DNA from: Tetmemena sp. SeJ-2015
Lineage: Eukaryota; Ciliophora; Spirotrichea; Sporadotrichida; Oxytrichidae
Assembly (NCBI GenBank): GCA_027382625.1
Contig: JAJKFJ010021899.1
Location: forward strand, 1-64,000
Length of the DNA stretch: 64,000 nt
Reading direction: 5' to 3'
The translations under genes and the position numbers were made by a program. Under the pieces are notes generated by a model. It was not told the DNA's origin. It was given only the letters and a program-made list of their open reading frames with translations, and did not search any database. This document shows, piece after piece, positions 42,403 to 55,214 of the stretch (position 1 is its first letter; each line of letters begins with the position of its first letter).

Positions 42403-45400
42403 ATGAGTGGAATGAGCAATTCCTCGGTAAACAGTCGCCCAATTATCAAGAAGCCACTGCCTGACCCTTCCAACCGTCCAATATCTTCTTCGTCTTCGAA
42501 GTCAGGTGCTAGCAGCAGCACTTTAAATGACCTATAGCAATATCAGCAAGCAGGGTTTTCATTCTAAGACTATATGAATACTAAGGGACAAGCAGCTCCA
42601 ACCACAAATACTCAATCAGCATTAAAGTAACAATCTTCAAATCAGCCTCAGTAAAATGCAAGCTCTAACTACACTGGTTCCCTTGCCAGCTAAAAGTTCT
42701 TCACTCCTAAGGAGCTCAACTCTTTGAACTTCAGTGCTAAAGGAAATGTAAACACAGGTACTAGGCCTGACTCAACTAAAAAGGTTGTAAGAGAGGAACT
42801 TAAAAAGACCAATGGACCTGTCAAAGCCATCTAAAGTAGCTCAAACTAAAGCTAGATAAGAGGTTTTATATATTTAATAGATTATGAATAACTCACAGAT
42901 AAGTAATTAGGAATTCTATGGGAGTGGCAAAAATCAGCAACTTGACTAAGAGCAACAAAGAAAACTGGAAAATCTAAACAGGAGGCCCTTCAGTACTAAA
43001 TCATCTAGGTAAGGAAGCAGACCAACGACAGCCACTGGGTAGAAGGAGCTAGACATGAGCCAGTCTAGCTCAGGACCTAATTAGTCGCAACAACAATTTG
43101 AAAGTAGTGAAGACAAGTACTAGTTCTCTTTAGAGAACGATGTGTATGAGGAGATACAAGTAACTGATGAAGATCTTATATAGAAAAGAGATTTAATGCG
43201 AAAGTTAGATCAGAGAGAAAAAGAACGAGACTCACTTGCTTTAGAAGAAATATTCAACAACTTGAAGTAGCATATGAATCCTGCAGATGAAGACAGTATT
43301 GAAACTATGAGCATGCATTCCATGAAGGAACTCAAGGAAGATAAGTAGATCAATATATACAAGCCTTCCCTCAAATCCCTGGGTCAGAAGAATGGAGCCT
43401 AAAAGCAAGCTCAAGAAAAGGTTGACTATGTTATTAACGAGTATCCATCTCCTATGATCACCAGCGCAAAGGCTCTCTTAAAAGAGCAAGAGAAAGTTGA
43501 CTTCTATCCAAAGACTCTTGTGGCTCTACCCTCAGGAGATCCTTTGAACAGACTGAGCCAAATGCAACTCCAGTTACTTGAATTGCAGAAGTTCAAAGAT
43601 GATATTATGGGAGACTTAGGAGAATTCATGGATGAGGTTGAATCTTAATCCTTGGTGACTATTCCTGAGCAGTTCGATGATGTGGTAGACCTTGTAGTAG
43701 AAGAGAACAGAGAGAGGGCAGAGATGCTTGTAAACGATTAGATGTAAAACAATGGACGAAATGTGGAGGAAATCCTTGATGAGTCTGGCAAACCAATGTG
43801 GATGAAGTTCTTGAAGGAGGACTACCTGGGAGAGAGCATGCCTTCAGCTACTATAGGAGGCAAGGGAGTAAGAGACCAAGGCCAAGAAATGGCGAAAAAG
43901 TTGAATGAGTTAACTGATAAAGAGTAGAAGCTGCAAAGGGAGCTAGAAAAGATTAAGAAGTTGGATATGCAGCTGGCTTAGTCTTCAAAGATGCAAAGAG
44001 ATTATAAAAATGCCTTGTTTGCAAGGAAGCAAGAAGAAGAGAGCAAGGCTCAAAACAGTATTTACCAATAGCAAAAGGAAAACTTTTAAAATCTGTTTTC
44101 ACTAAAAATTCAATTTAAAAGTATGAATTTAAAACTCATTAGATTAAAGTAAGATAAGTAAATCAAGTCAGTAGCAATAAGCAAGCACAGCCTAAAAGCC
44201 AAAGGCAGGTGGAACTAGAGCTCAATCTAAAGGAGGAAAGCCTCCCAGTTAGGGAGCATCTCAAAGGACTACTGCTAAGAAGGGTTCTCAAGCTTCAAGC
44301 ACTCAAGCCAATGCTGAGGAAGATGACACAGATACTTTCTTGACAAAAGCTTTGTTCAAAGGAAAGAAAAGTTCCAAGCCAGTCTCAGATACTTCAAGCG
44401 TCAAGGGAGGGAAGAGAGTAGATCAAGATGACAGCGATGATGAAGATGAGCTCAACGATGTAGTCTATGACTACGAAAACCAACAAGACCTGTTGCAAAG
44501 GGCAGCTGATTATCTAGACAAGCCTAATCTGCTTGCACTTCCTATGATGGAGAGTGATAAATAATCCAGACTAAACCAGTCATAAACTGTAATAATTTAT
44601 AACTAGCTTCAACAGCAACTAGACACAAGGTAGAGACTTCCTGTCCATGAACAGAGATCAAGCTAAGAGTTTCAATCCTTATAAGAAAGCGATGAAGTGC
44701 GATCAGTTAGATGAAGAGAGCAAAGCAAGACTAGACACACTGATGCAAGATATCGATGAGAATCTAGAGTAGATAAAGCAAGAGAAAGAGGAGTTCTACT
44801 CTGCTGACATTAACAAGTCAAGCTACACTCAGAAGATTAACGATGGCAAGAGAGCGTATATGTATTCGATTGAGGATGGAGATAGACTTGAAAAGATCAA
44901 CAATAACCTTTTGAAAATCGCTCCGATGTTACCTGCTGCAGACACTTCGATCATGGACTAAAGTAAGTGCTCAATCAAGTTTATATTAATAGGGTCTGAA
45001 TTCCAATCTAACTATGACCGGTCTAAGTTCCTGGACGATAATCAATCGATGCGTTCTCAGGCTATGAGTGTTGCCACTAGAAAGTCAGGGCTGACTATGC
45101 TCACTCATAACACCTTCCACACCTAGGCTTAGTCTTTGCCAGGAGAGCACAACTTGAAGAAGCAAGCAGAGAAAAGACTGCTGGATATCCAACTCAAGAA
45201 AATAGACTAGAATCTTTTTAATTAAATAAATATAATCTGAGGAGAATAAATGAGACAGATGATCTATCTTATGCTGCATAATATTATATGATACTTTAGA
45301 TATAATTTGGTTATGCGAATTAAAATCCTAGTGGATAGACTCTGGCCCTTGGGAATCAGAAAATGACTGCTGAGTAAATGCTGGATGAGCTCTAACCTCC

Positions 45401-46303
45401 TAAGAAATTGATAGATCAAGATACTCTAATGCGACTAATAGAAGAGTGCCAAGAAGAGGAAGAACGGTAGTCAGTGATGAGTGAAATGAATCACTCTTCT
45501 CTCGATAAATAGTTGTTATTTTAAAAGATAACGATGGCCAACTTTCAGTAGTTAGCCAAACAAGGTCAGCTTTCCATGAGAAGTCAATCGCACAGTTGGC
45601 TCAGCTTGAGAAGCAAAGTCAGAGATTCGACGATGCAGAAGAAGCTTTCAGAGGACTGGCTGGAGTTAAGGAATAGTACTACAAGGCACTAGAAACTGTG
45701 CAAGAGAGACAAAACGCCATACTTTAAATTGTGATGATCATTATGGGAATATTTAAACTAACTTTAGATTGAAGATAAAGTAAACAAGTTGTTCAAGAAA
45801 AGTGAAGCAGCTGACAAGATAGTGCAGAGGAAGTCAGTGCTCAAAGACTAACTCAGAATTCAACAAGAAGAGTTAAATCAGATAATTAGCAATTTAGAGA
45901 GCAAGGAGCAGCTTATTGCCAATCTCATTCAAAAAATAAGCTATTGATATGGCTTTATTATAATCTCTAAGAAAGGGAGAGCAGAGACTTTGAGCTTTAT
46001 GGACAGCAGATCCAAGTAAGCTTAACTCTAAACTAGGAACTTTACAAAGACTTGGAAGAGGAAGATGGAAGACTGGCTTAGATATTGCAGGATGTGCAGC
46101 AGTTCCACCAGTACGAAAAGGAAATAGAGGATGAAGCTATTTAAGAGGCAAATAGAAATTAACTTCTGTTAGAAGATATCGAAAGAAAACAGGTTAACAG
46201 AAATGACGAAATGGAGGATGAGTTGCTAGAGTTTACAAGGCAACAATTGGACATCAGGGATCAATAGTTGTTACAAGAGGAGGAGTCAAAGGCTCAAGAT
46301 TGA
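42403..46303 (+). CDS. Large coiled-coil protein, unrecognised
   Basis: One gene of about 1,150 residues. ATG 42403 (MSGMSNSSVNSRP) opens a disordered Ser/Gln-rich N-terminus, then LFNFKDDIMGDLGEF-type helices and a coil (KLNELTDKEQKLQRELEKIKKLDMQL, about 43900). A Lys/Ser-rich acidic linker (44200-44460) is followed by AADYLDKPNLLALPM, LDEESKARLDTLMQDIDENLEQIKQEKEEF (44720-44800), QQEELNQIISNLESKEQ (45870) and a C-terminal coil LLEDIERKQVNRNDEMEDELLEF, ending at TGA 46301-46303. Introns near 44963-44992 and 45730-45766; an IES at 45504-45531; further frame changes near 42860, 44130, 44610, 45215 and 45940. The pattern suits a basal-body or ciliary scaffold protein; no family name is justified. 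Confidence 0.7.
45504..45531 (+). other. IES (pointer GATAA)
   Basis: GATAA at 45504-45508 and 45527-45531. Excising 23 bp gives SSLDNDGQLSVVSQTRSAF in one frame. Confidence 0.82.
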
Positions 46304-46349
46304 TATTGACCGCTTATCCTATTCAAATTACTCATTCCTTGTTTATTGC

Positions 46350-47965
46350 TCTATTACATTAAAATTGATAATAAACTCAGGTGCAATAAAATAAGATATA
46401 GCTGAGAATCTTTAGTCAATATGTAAATGTACTGCCCATCAATTTCAATCTGCTGCAAGTTAGGCTTATAGAAAAATTCATAGAGTGGATACTACCTATA
46501 AAGGATCAAGTCTCCTGTGTCTTAATTTAAATTAATTTTAAGTTATGAATTTAAAATTGATGGTAAGCTCATCGGTTAGGATTTGAGTTTGAGTTTGATC
46601 TTAGGTATAAAAGATAAGGATCTTCTTTTGACTAAGCATTTTGAAACTAAGGACTCTTCCAAACTGAGTGATATTGATGGCTTAAGTTAGATCTTCATAA
46701 GTGCTGCTCTCATTAAAGTTTTATGTGTCTAAAATTGCTAAGGAGCCTGATTTATCGGTATAATAGATTTTTTTGGTTGCTGCATGATGATAGTATTTTG
46801 AGTCCAACGGAATAAAATCAATTGTTCCATTTTATTATCCTTAATCTACTTTATTGAAAAATTTGTAATTAAATACTAAAGTTATTGGTGGGCAGATCGA
46901 ACAAGTTAATAAATAGATCTTTGCTAAGCTTGTTCCCATCAAGACCTTGCATCATATAAATATATAATTCATCCTTTATTTAATAAAATATTCTAAGGGG
47001 AGAGCTAGCCGCGGTGTTGATTTATAAAGTCAGCAAGAGTGGATAAGTAGGTGAAGCTTAAAATTTTGGTATCCGAGTAGAGATTAGTATAGTCTTCTTA
47101 AAGCTCTTTTTGGAAAACATATAGCCCTCCTTCTGCATCTTCAGCCATGAAATAGTCAGAGCTGTGGTCATTGATATCTTATAATACAAATAAAATAGCT
47201 TATCAGTGTACTGAGAGTGCAAGTTATGTAGTTTGACGAAGACTGACCGCTTATTGAAAACATTATTTCCGTTGAACTGATAGCTGTTATGCTCAGATGC
47301 CTCAATTGTGATATTGAGAGAGTCTGTGGTGTTCTACTGCAATTAGAGAACTTGGAAAAGAGGTTGCCTCTCTACAATGTTGATCAGGAAATTGTCTAAG
47401 CTAATTATAGTTTAGTCGGGCTTGTTCAAAAGCATCTCATTTATGTTGATCTAAAATTCCTCTGGCACTTAAAGAGAAAGAATTAAAATGAGCTATGCTC
47501 TTAATAAATCGTTCAGCATTTATTTTGAATGTCAGTAGCATTAATGGCAGCAGTTTGGTTGAGGAGCTGAGGCTAAATTTTGCAAAATATAGGAGGAGTT
47601 AGCTTGACTCCCTCCTCAGCACTTGATTTGAGACTGACTATTTAGTTAAGTTAGATATTTGAATTGCTTAGTCTGGGAATGTTAACGTCGATCGAGAGGT
47701 CGATTGAAGTGTAGTTTATGGTCATGTTTAGGTATTTAGTGGAAGCAAGAGAGGGACTACCACCTGTCCCAGATGAATCACTTTGATAAATTGATTGAGA
47801 ATACTTGTTGGAGTTGCTCATTAATTCTTCATTCAGAGAACTCAACTGAAATTAAGAGAGACTTGGGTTATAATCAACAGTTTTTTCCTCCTGTCTCGCA
47901 AGCTTAATCAACAAGCAAAGTGCAATAACTTGAGATACTGTCCTTTTCTGGAAATGTCTTTTCAT
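46350..47965 (-). CDS. Secreted or membrane-lumenal protein, unrecognised
   Basis: ATG 47965: MKRHFQKRTVSQVIALCLLIKLA is a basic-then-hydrophobic signal peptide. The mature part is rich in N-glycosylation sequons (NMTINYTS, NQTAAINATD, NTTDSLNITIE). Later segments LYVFQKEL, LADFINQHRG, KIYYTDKSGSLAILD, FGRVLSFKML and IDGQYIYILTKDSQLYLI alternate short beta strands, suggesting a beta-propeller-like ectodomain. Frame changes near 47500, 47185, 46985 and 46800 imply IESs. The 3' end is tentative; it runs up against the convergent coiled-coil gene (its TGA may be as low as 46294). It is divergent from the type I membrane protein gene, with only about 100 bp between starts. Confidence 0.6.
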
Positions 47966-48062
47966 TTTGAATTTAAATCTAATTAACTCTGCAAAATATT
48001 TGAGTGAGTAATTCAGCTATATGCAATTGAACACAATACGAGCATCTTATTTTCTCCTCAGA

Positions 48063-48790
48063 TGTTTCAGTTTAACTTGAACAAGGCCTCTATGGTTCTG
48101 CCTCTGCCTTATCTTTTTCAGAAAATGTAGAGCACAGTTGCTCTAGCTTAAATTCATCCCAGCACTTCAACAGTGAGTTTTCACTATCCTCTTAACCACT
48201 CATCCGATACACTTTCTTGCACTGCCTTTCCTAAACCAAATATCTACAATATTTAGATTCGCTCTTTTACAGACTCATGCGATTTAAAGAAGTTCTCAGA
48301 ATCATATGATACATTCCCATTTTTTATAGGAATGTAATTACTTAATACAGAGAGCGACAGCTATCTCCAAAAGCCTTCCTACTGCTTAGCTGATTAGTTC
48401 TTGGTGATAAATGCTTCCTACCCAGTCAAGGAATCTATCTTCACTTCAAAGACTACGAAGAATTTGGCGGTCATCATTTCAGTCAGTGTGATCTTAGGAA
48501 GTCTGTTCTTCGGCTCAGTTGCCTACACTATATATTGGAAAACTAAGCATGGTTGGTATGATGAGAATAACAATGAGATCTCAGATTAAAACAAGAGAAG
48601 AGAAAACGCAGAGAGACAACAGCAGATGAGAGGCTATGGCAGAAACTGGGAGGATGACAGCGAACTGGAGTAAGAAGATATTTAAATCTCAGTTAGCTAA
48701 CCTGCTGGAAGTGCCACAAGATTAAACAGCAACCGAATTTCTGGATTCAATCGATTAAGTCAGCATGATATGATTGCCAATCATTATTGA
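48063..48790 (+). CDS. Type I single-pass membrane protein, unrecognised
   Basis: A clean 242-codon ORF from ATG 48063 to TGA 48788-48790 without IES or intron. A mildly hydrophobic N-terminus (MVLPLPYLF...) may be a signal sequence. The ectodomain contains Cys residues (about 5) and NHSSD/NASY sequons. A single strong transmembrane helix (LAVIISVSVILGSLFFGSVAYTIYW) lies at residues ~145-170, followed by a polar cytosolic tail with Gln/Arg-rich and acidic stretches. Standard-code callers would see only the last third, because of TAG/TAA codons. Function unknown. Confidence 0.75.
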
Positions 48791-48930
48791 TTTTAATTTA
48801 CGCAACTTCTTAATTTCATCAGTAGTTTTCTTAAGGATGTTGGAATTAGATCTTCACTTATATGCTTAAAAATATGATTCGATGTAATTCTACTATAATA
48901 TCTTAGATAAATCAATCACATTAGTTTCAA

Positions 48931-51900
48931 ATGGCAGAATCTCATAACCAAGATCACCCAATGACTATTACTGAAGAACAAAAAGCAGTTGCGACAGATA
49001 ATTAAACAAGACTCGTAAAGATTAAGCAAATAGACGGCTCAGTCATTGAAGTCAATGTTGATCCGAATGTAAGTAATGAGAATTCTTACTCTTAAAGTAA
49101 AAGCATTTATGGTATCTTACAACCAATATTTTGAGGCTGATGGATTTTTCTAGATCACTGTAGCTGACTTTAGAGTAGTTCTAGAGCAGAAGACTTAAGT
49201 TCCTCCTGATAGTTAGAGACTTATCTACAAGGCTAAGCTTCTAGTAAATGAGCAGCCACTCTCAACTTACAGTAAGTTATCTTATTTGTAGCTTATCTGT
49301 TTATAGTTAAGGAGGATGGAGAAACTATTCACTTAGTTAAGAAACCTCCTGGTGCCCCAGCTTCCTCAACTTCAGCAAGTGGTCAGACTAGCATTCCCAC
49401 AGGCACTGCACCTACCAATTCTTTAATGAAATAAATTTAAGAATTTAATAATTCATCGAATCAAGGACAGAATTAGCAGCAGCATAATCCTCACAACTAA
49501 AGTCCAGCAGCAGATCCCTTACAAGGTTTACTTATAATATAATCATTCAAAATTTAAAATGCTTGATAGTTATAACAACATACTCGGAAACGTCGGAGGT
49601 CTCTTTGGGCTTCCTCCTCAGCAGCCAAATCAGTAGCAAAGACCTCAAGCTGGGTAATAACCACAAATGAATCCACTTGCAGGTGGGCAACCCATGATGG
49701 GCGGTTTCCCATTCCCCTTTCCTTTCCAATTCGGATAAGTACCTCCTGCTGGAAGCCATCATGTCCACATTTCCCAATAAGCTCGTCCAAACCCATAAGC
49801 TTAACCAAATGTTGCTCCTGCTCACTCTACAGTTCCATAAAACATTTAACAACTTGGATAAGCAGCACAAGCTGCTCATGCTTCAACAAGTTCCAGTGGA
49901 AACCCTCCATCAAGCGGACCAGCTGGCCAAGGTCCTCAGCTTATTTAGCTTCCTCATTAGAACGTATTCATGATAGGAAACTACTGCAACAACTTGATGG
50001 GAGCTGGTTCTACTTTCCCTGGTCCAATAATGCCCCAACTACCTTTTGAGAGAAACATGTGCGTCATGCTAGGTTCATACCTGTGCAATCTTTCTCTAAA
50101 CTTGCAAAGACTCGCTCCTTTCATGCAGAGGTGCGGAGATCTTCTGCAAAGAGAGAGCCTTTTAGTTCAGGCAAGAGATAGACACTCTGTTCAAGAAATG
50201 GCTAACACAATAGGCAGAGCTTTAGAAGAGGTGGCTAGATCAAGTGCTTCTGTTGCGCATTTTTACAGATAAATGACTCTTGGGGAAAGTGTAGGCCAGT
50301 TCCAAGTGCCAACAGAGGGACATAGAGTTGAGTTCTAACCCATTTTGCAATCATCAGGCACTCTATCAAGAATCTAATCTCAGCCACAGCCTCACTAGCA
50401 CCCAGTCTAGACTTAGATCATAATTAAATTAATAAAGAAAATAAATTAAATAGTTAAGAATTCAAGACTTTCTTTATTATTTTATAAATTATCCTCTCAT
50501 AAATTTATTTAACTTCTTTTAGACTTTTTAAAGAATAAAGATATATTTTAAAACTGAAGCCGCGATTACTTCTCAAATAGAAATTGCTTGATATCTTAAT
50601 TTCATATAAAATATAAATCATAATGCAGTTTGATTAGCATGTACAGCCAAATCCTCAGCAGTAATAGGACTAGATCAATAATCAATTTGTGAACGCTTTG
50701 AGAAATCTCAACCAAGAAATTCATGGCTCCGCTCATCACCCAGAAAACCAAGCTTAGTAAAACTAAACCTAACCACCAACCTAGACTCAATAAGTTCCCA
50801 CTCCACAGTAGCAGCCTGTTCCAACAACTTAAACTTAACAACAACCAGCAACCTAACAAGTTTAAACATCAAACTAATAGCCTACCTCTTTATTTAATTC
50901 CTAATTTCTATGGTTATAACCTCTTCAGCAGGACCATCTTTGCAAGCTTAGCAACCATAACCAAATCCCTTATAGAGCTTGTTCTAAATGTCAAGTCCCC
51001 TAATAAATAACTTACTAGGCAACTTAAACTTCAACTAGTCCCTTGGCTAAGTGGCTAATTTTCCCATGGAAGAAGATGCTGCAGAAATTGAAGAAGAACT
51101 CACTCTCTTTAACTTAGTGCTATCTCAACTAAGTCTATAAGAAGTGCTGGCTTTAATGCAAGGAAATTATGGCATTATTCAAGGACTAAGTGGAAAGATC
51201 AAAAGTTAAATTGAGTTCTGGTTATTCATTATGTTTATCAAGAATGTGTTCCTGAGAAGAATGCCTCAACAGACTGACACTGCTGAGAACAGAAGGTTGA
51301 TGGCATTAAAGGAGACTGAAAAGTATAAGAGTTATCTTATCATCCCTGGAGAGCTTAGCGAAAACATTTATGAGGGCTTTGAACCATTGACTGCCTCTTC
51401 TGATATCATAGACAAGCACTTTGAGCTCATAATAAACGCTGTTCTTGACTATGATTCTAACAATCGCTCTGATACTGAGTTTATTGAAATGATGCAAGAT
51501 AGAATGGCTGAGTTCATTGGAGAACTGACTGAAGAGTTGCAAGATGGATTCCATAATGGACTCTCAGATGTAATCGCTTTTTACAGAGCTAATGTTAGAA
51601 TTCTTAATTAAAATAATATGCGAATATTTATTATTCAACTTGAGGTGGCTGGAGGTCTAGAAATGGGAGGCCTGTTGAGTTCAATGGGTCTTGAAAAAGC
51701 TATGGGTCTCATCACTCAAGCATAGAATAGATATCAGGCAAATAAGGCTCTTAAGAAATAAGAGGCTTTGGCAAATAAAGCCACAAGTGAAAAGCAGAAT
51801 CCTTCTTCTGATGTGAAGATGGCAGAGCCAGAAGTGGCTAATTAATCTAATGCTGATAACGAAGAAGAAAAGAACGAGACTCCTGAGCAAAAGAGAGAAC

Positions 51901-52438
51901 GCTTCTTGGCTAACTACTCTCACATAATAGAGAGAGATGTGAAAAGAATTGAGGAAAAGAAAGGAGAGAAACAGAGACCGTTTGGAAGAGCATATCAGTC
52001 GCTTGACCCTTTCAACAAGAGCAACAACATTTTGGTAGACGAGGAAAAGAAGAGTCTATGAATTATCTTATTGTGTCTTTATTGTTTAGAGCTAAGACGC
52101 TACTTATTTAGTAGATAGAAATGCGAAGGCAAAGACCCCGAGTGACTATCTAAGAGCATCGATTAGAAGAAACGTCATTTAATAAAAATTTAATCTAAAA
52201 TATGGATTTTATAATATAAAAGATTGAGCATGGATACTCTACTTAGAAAGTGGATGAAGTCTTTTAAGATGTTCAAGAAATGCCAGAATCTTTGGTTAAA
52301 GCATTTTACGATATGAATCGGTAGGACATCAAAGATAGAATCGAGAACGACCCAGACTATCAAGATTTAGTTAAAAGAAAAGCGCAGAACGGAGATAGTA
52401 GCTATCTCGAAGATTTGGAAAAATTATCTAGATTATGA
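48931..52438 (+). CDS. BAG6/Scythe-like ubiquitin-like-domain chaperone
   Basis: Quality-control factor family acting in tail-anchored protein handling and proteasomal targeting. The N-terminal ubiquitin-like domain is encoded over three exons: VKIKQIDGSVIEVNVDPN | ITVADFRVVLEQKTQVPPDSQRLIYKAKLLVNEQPLSTY | IKEDGETIHLVKKP (introns 49069-49153 and about 49275-49308). A Gln/Pro/Gly-rich linker, a conserved central helical region (LSLNLQRLAPFMQRCGDLLQRE...EMANTIGRALEEVARSS), a second Gln/Pro-rich linker, NFPMEEDAAEIEEELTLFNLVLSQLSLQEVL, and a C-terminal helical DIIDKHFELIINAV...MAEFIGELTEEL follow. TGA 52436-52438. Three IESs resolved (CTT, ATCATAAT, ACCTCTT). Domain order fits BAG6; the BAG-like C-terminus is weakly conserved. 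Confidence 0.82.
49531..49564 (+). other. IES in BAG6-like gene (pointer CTT)
   Basis: CTT at 49531-49533 and 49562-49564. Excising 31 bp joins PLQGLL to DSYNNILGNVGG in frame. Confidence 0.78.
50417..50624 (+). other. 200 bp IES in BAG6-like gene (pointer ATCATAAT)
   Basis: The 8 bp word ATCATAAT occurs at 50417-50424 and 50617-50624, in the same codon phase. Excising 200 bp of AT-rich DNA joins HPVQTQII to MQFDQHVQPNPQ, keeping the Gln/Pro-rich linker in one frame. Confidence 0.88.
50884..50925 (+). other. IES in BAG6-like gene (pointer ACCTCTT)
   Basis: ACCTCTT at 50884-50890 and 50919-50925. Removing 35 bp gives QQPTSSAGPSLQAQQPQ in a single frame. Confidence 0.88.
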
Positions 52439-52523
52439 GGACCAGGATTTATTTACAAAATGATGAGTAGTTTATCAGTTTAAGTTAATTATTAAACCTT
52501 ATGAGTATAGTATGATTAATCTT

Positions 52524-53145
52524 ATCATCTTCCCTCGTAGTATACTGACTTGGGATTTCTTCTTTCTAACTCCATAAACTTGCCCTGCTTTTCTAATTCA
52601 TTTATAGCTGGAATTTTAATTAAAATCGGTGATTGGTTAAAATAATAAATGGAGAGTTGCAAAATGGTGGCAGTTTAAATCATAGATTCAGCCCCTGATC
52701 TGCAGCTTGTTCGATAGCTTATTAAAAATTAATATGAGTTTCTTCTTTAATCATCTTCCTAGCACCTCTCAGCAGCAAGATACGATGTTCGCATTCTTCC
52801 TCTTCTCCATATTCATTTTAATTTAAACTAGTGTCACTTATAACTCTCGACTGAGCGCTCCCAGACAAAAGTTACAAGGATAAAAAGTTCTTAGATTTTA
52901 TGCTGAATCGAATGGTCTAATAATTATTCAAATTGGACACACTTCAACTGCCCACTCATTTATTCCATTTTAATTTAATATCTAATTTAATTCTCTTTTT
53001 TATTAAATTCTCAGCTATATTAAGCTCTCATATTCCTCGAATGTTATCTTGGGAATCTGCTATTCTTCTTGTGCCCCATCTTGAGTCTATTCAGAAGCAG
53101 ATTAAGAAGGTATTTGGGATCCTTAACTTTATAATTGCCTCTATT
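52524..53145 (-). CDS. Hypothetical interrupted gene
   Basis: Coding-like minus-strand segments: VKDPKYLLNLLLNRLKMGHKKNSRFP (about 53130-53060), EEEECEHRILLLRGARKMIKEETHINFQQAIEQAAD (about 52810-52700) and PILIKIPAINELEKQGKFMELERRNP (about 52625-52545), with a TGA near 52524. The segments are in different frames with AT-rich fillers. No family recognised. It may belong to the same transcription unit as the small ORF immediately upstream, or be two small genes. Confidence 0.35.
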
Positions 53146-53151
53146 TTACGT

Positions 53152-53565
53152 TCATAATTTACTTAACAAATGAATTTATAAATTCAGAAGTATCTGGGAA
53201 TACTTGTCTGCTTTTGCTGGATCCTCTTTTGGAAGTTCTTTATATTAAAAGTGAATATATTTGATTTGTTCTTTGGGAGGAAAGTATATTGCTTTGACTG
53301 TTGGCCCAATTAGAACGAAGAACATGATGAGTGATACTCCCATATCTTTGATATATCCTCCTATCTCATCAGATTATCTATATTTAAATATAGTTTAATT
53401 ATCAGTGCTGAGAGCCATCTTAGGGTCTTTATTATGGAGGTATATTCTGAATTTCAAGTGAGGACGAATAAATGCGTTTGCAATCGTCAAGTATATTTAA
53501 TGATGCACCATTTGAGGGATCATGATACCCGCGCATAGTCCTACTCCTATCTATATGAAAACCAT
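53152..53565 (-). CDS. Small membrane protein, unrecognised
   Basis: Uninterrupted 137-codon ORF from ATG 53565 to TGA 53152-53154. A short hydrophobic N-terminus (IGVGLCAGIMIPQM) and one clear membrane helix (VSLIMFFVLIGPTVKAIYF) are followed by a charged tail (KELPKEDPAKADKYSQ). It lies about 100 bp downstream of the eIF3e stop on the same strand. Size and topology resemble small accessory subunits of membrane complexes, but there is no decisive motif. Confidence 0.55.
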
Positions 53566-53666
53566 ACTTCTCTACACTTAATTATATATTTATGGTTATA
53601 AATTTAAAGTATTAAAGTTTATCAATTAAACTAGAAACTAATTTCAAAGCTTTGAAAATGTAGCGT

Positions 53667-55078
53667 TCAAGCCTGCTGCTTATTGGCTGCTGGTTAAGCC
53701 CCTGTCTTGAGATACTGGACCTGCTAAGCATAGTGAGTGTTGATTTAAATCGTTCTGTGAACCATCTCCTCCGTTTCATTTACAATCCTTTGCTTTATAT
53801 CCGCATCCTGTCCTAGAATAGTCAGAGTCTTTGCGTCGAGGTTATATTCAACTTAGAAGCCCTCTCCTTTGATGTGTTCCTCCATAGCTTAGCAAACTGA
53901 GGCTAAGTCTCTTCCACTTTCCTCGGCAAGAGGAGTCAAATCGATTGTCCACAAAGCTTTAAACTAAACCTATTTTTCTAAAAATATAATGAGAAGATTG
54001 TCTTGTAGACCTGTGCCTTAACTTCATTGACGAGAAGAGTGGCTTGGAATTGGATCTCAACTGCGTAGTTCTTCAGAAGGAGATCTCCTTGTGCCTCTGC
54101 AACCATTTACTTTACGAGTCCTTGTGCTCTTTCAAAATCGTAGTCCTCATAAAGAGCCTCAATAAACTGAGAGAAGGAGTCAGAATAGCTATCTTTCTCT
54201 GCCAAAACGATAGGCAACACAACACTGCTGAACTCATCTTCTTTTCTGTTGATGAACAGAGATACTATGAAGTATGAATACCAAGAAATTTAATCATTCA
54301 TTTAATTCAAAAGTATCTCAAAAGATGCTGGCACTTCATTTGGACCACATTCAAATAGGAGGCGCCAAAGAAGTTTCTCTCAGCAAGCATGTTTTGGAAA
54401 AGATCGGTGCATCTGTTAGTGAAGCTATAGACCAAGATTTGATGCAAGAACCAGGCCTTCTGGTTGTTGGCATCGAGAGATGAAAGAGTGCCGTCGTGTT
54501 AAAGCTTGTCAATAACTTCCTTCAATTTTCTCTGGGTTGTTCTTTCCACAGTTGCTCTTTCTCTTTGCAAAAGGATCTCGCAAGAAAGGAGTCCCCAAAA
54601 GATTTGAAGTTAAAGGTCAGTGTTGTGCTGCTCTTGGTTCAAAATTTCCTTAAGAGGGAAAAGATATTTCTCAGCGGCTAAATAAGATGTTATTTCAAGA
54701 ACAATTTTGCTATAATTGCTTACATTTGTACTCTCCCATTTCGTATTGGAGCTTTGCGTATTAGAATAACTTCTTGCAATCCTCGATTGTGATGCCTCTA
54801 TCCTTTTAAAGCTGCTCAAGAGTGAATTGTCTATCAATTCTAAGCTGCTTTTGCTCTTAGTTGTTGATGAGTGTCAATAGCTTAGATGCTTCTTCTCTAA
54901 GAGGGACCTCCATTTCCTTTGCTTGCTCTTTATTGGAGAGAAGTAGTTGAGAACTCAGCTGTTGTTGAAGTTTCTCTGAGTTAGCAACTTGATTTCTCAA
55001 GAATTAAAGGAGAATATGAGGGTCCAAAAAGGGAGCAATTCTCTTGAGTTGGGCAACTTGTGAATCTGTGGTTTGCAT
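53667..55078 (-). CDS. EIF3E: Translation initiation factor eIF3 subunit E
   Basis: Component of the eIF3 complex on the 40S ribosome. N-terminus at ATG 55078: LKRIAPFLDPHILLQFLRNQ, matching the 'ahFLDrHLvfPLLeFL' eIF3e start. Then DCKKLFQYAKLQYEMGEYK, a GT..AG intron (about 54723-54678), SAEKYLFPLKEIL, the central FIEALYEDYDFERAQGLVKQM, and a C-terminal PCI part ending RTIQINTHYAQQVQYLKTGA, TGA 53667-53669. The family-specific 'FVeaLyvnfDFdgAQkkL' block is very clear. Frame changes near 54480, 54260 and 53970 imply further introns or IESs, not fully resolved. It is head-to-tail with eIF6, both translation factors on the same strand. Confidence 0.88.
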
Positions 55079-55214
55079 ATTTATTAATGAATAACTATTT
55101 TATGCCTCCTATTTATGTACGACTCAATAAAATTGCAAATTCACATTGAAAATGACTTGTCTTAATTACTTATATAGAGAATACACATGCTTCTTTATTT
55201 ATTTAAATTCATGC

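Noticed and set aside
52933..53157. 73-codon plus-strand ORF
   Set aside because: Antisense to minus-strand segments with better coding character.
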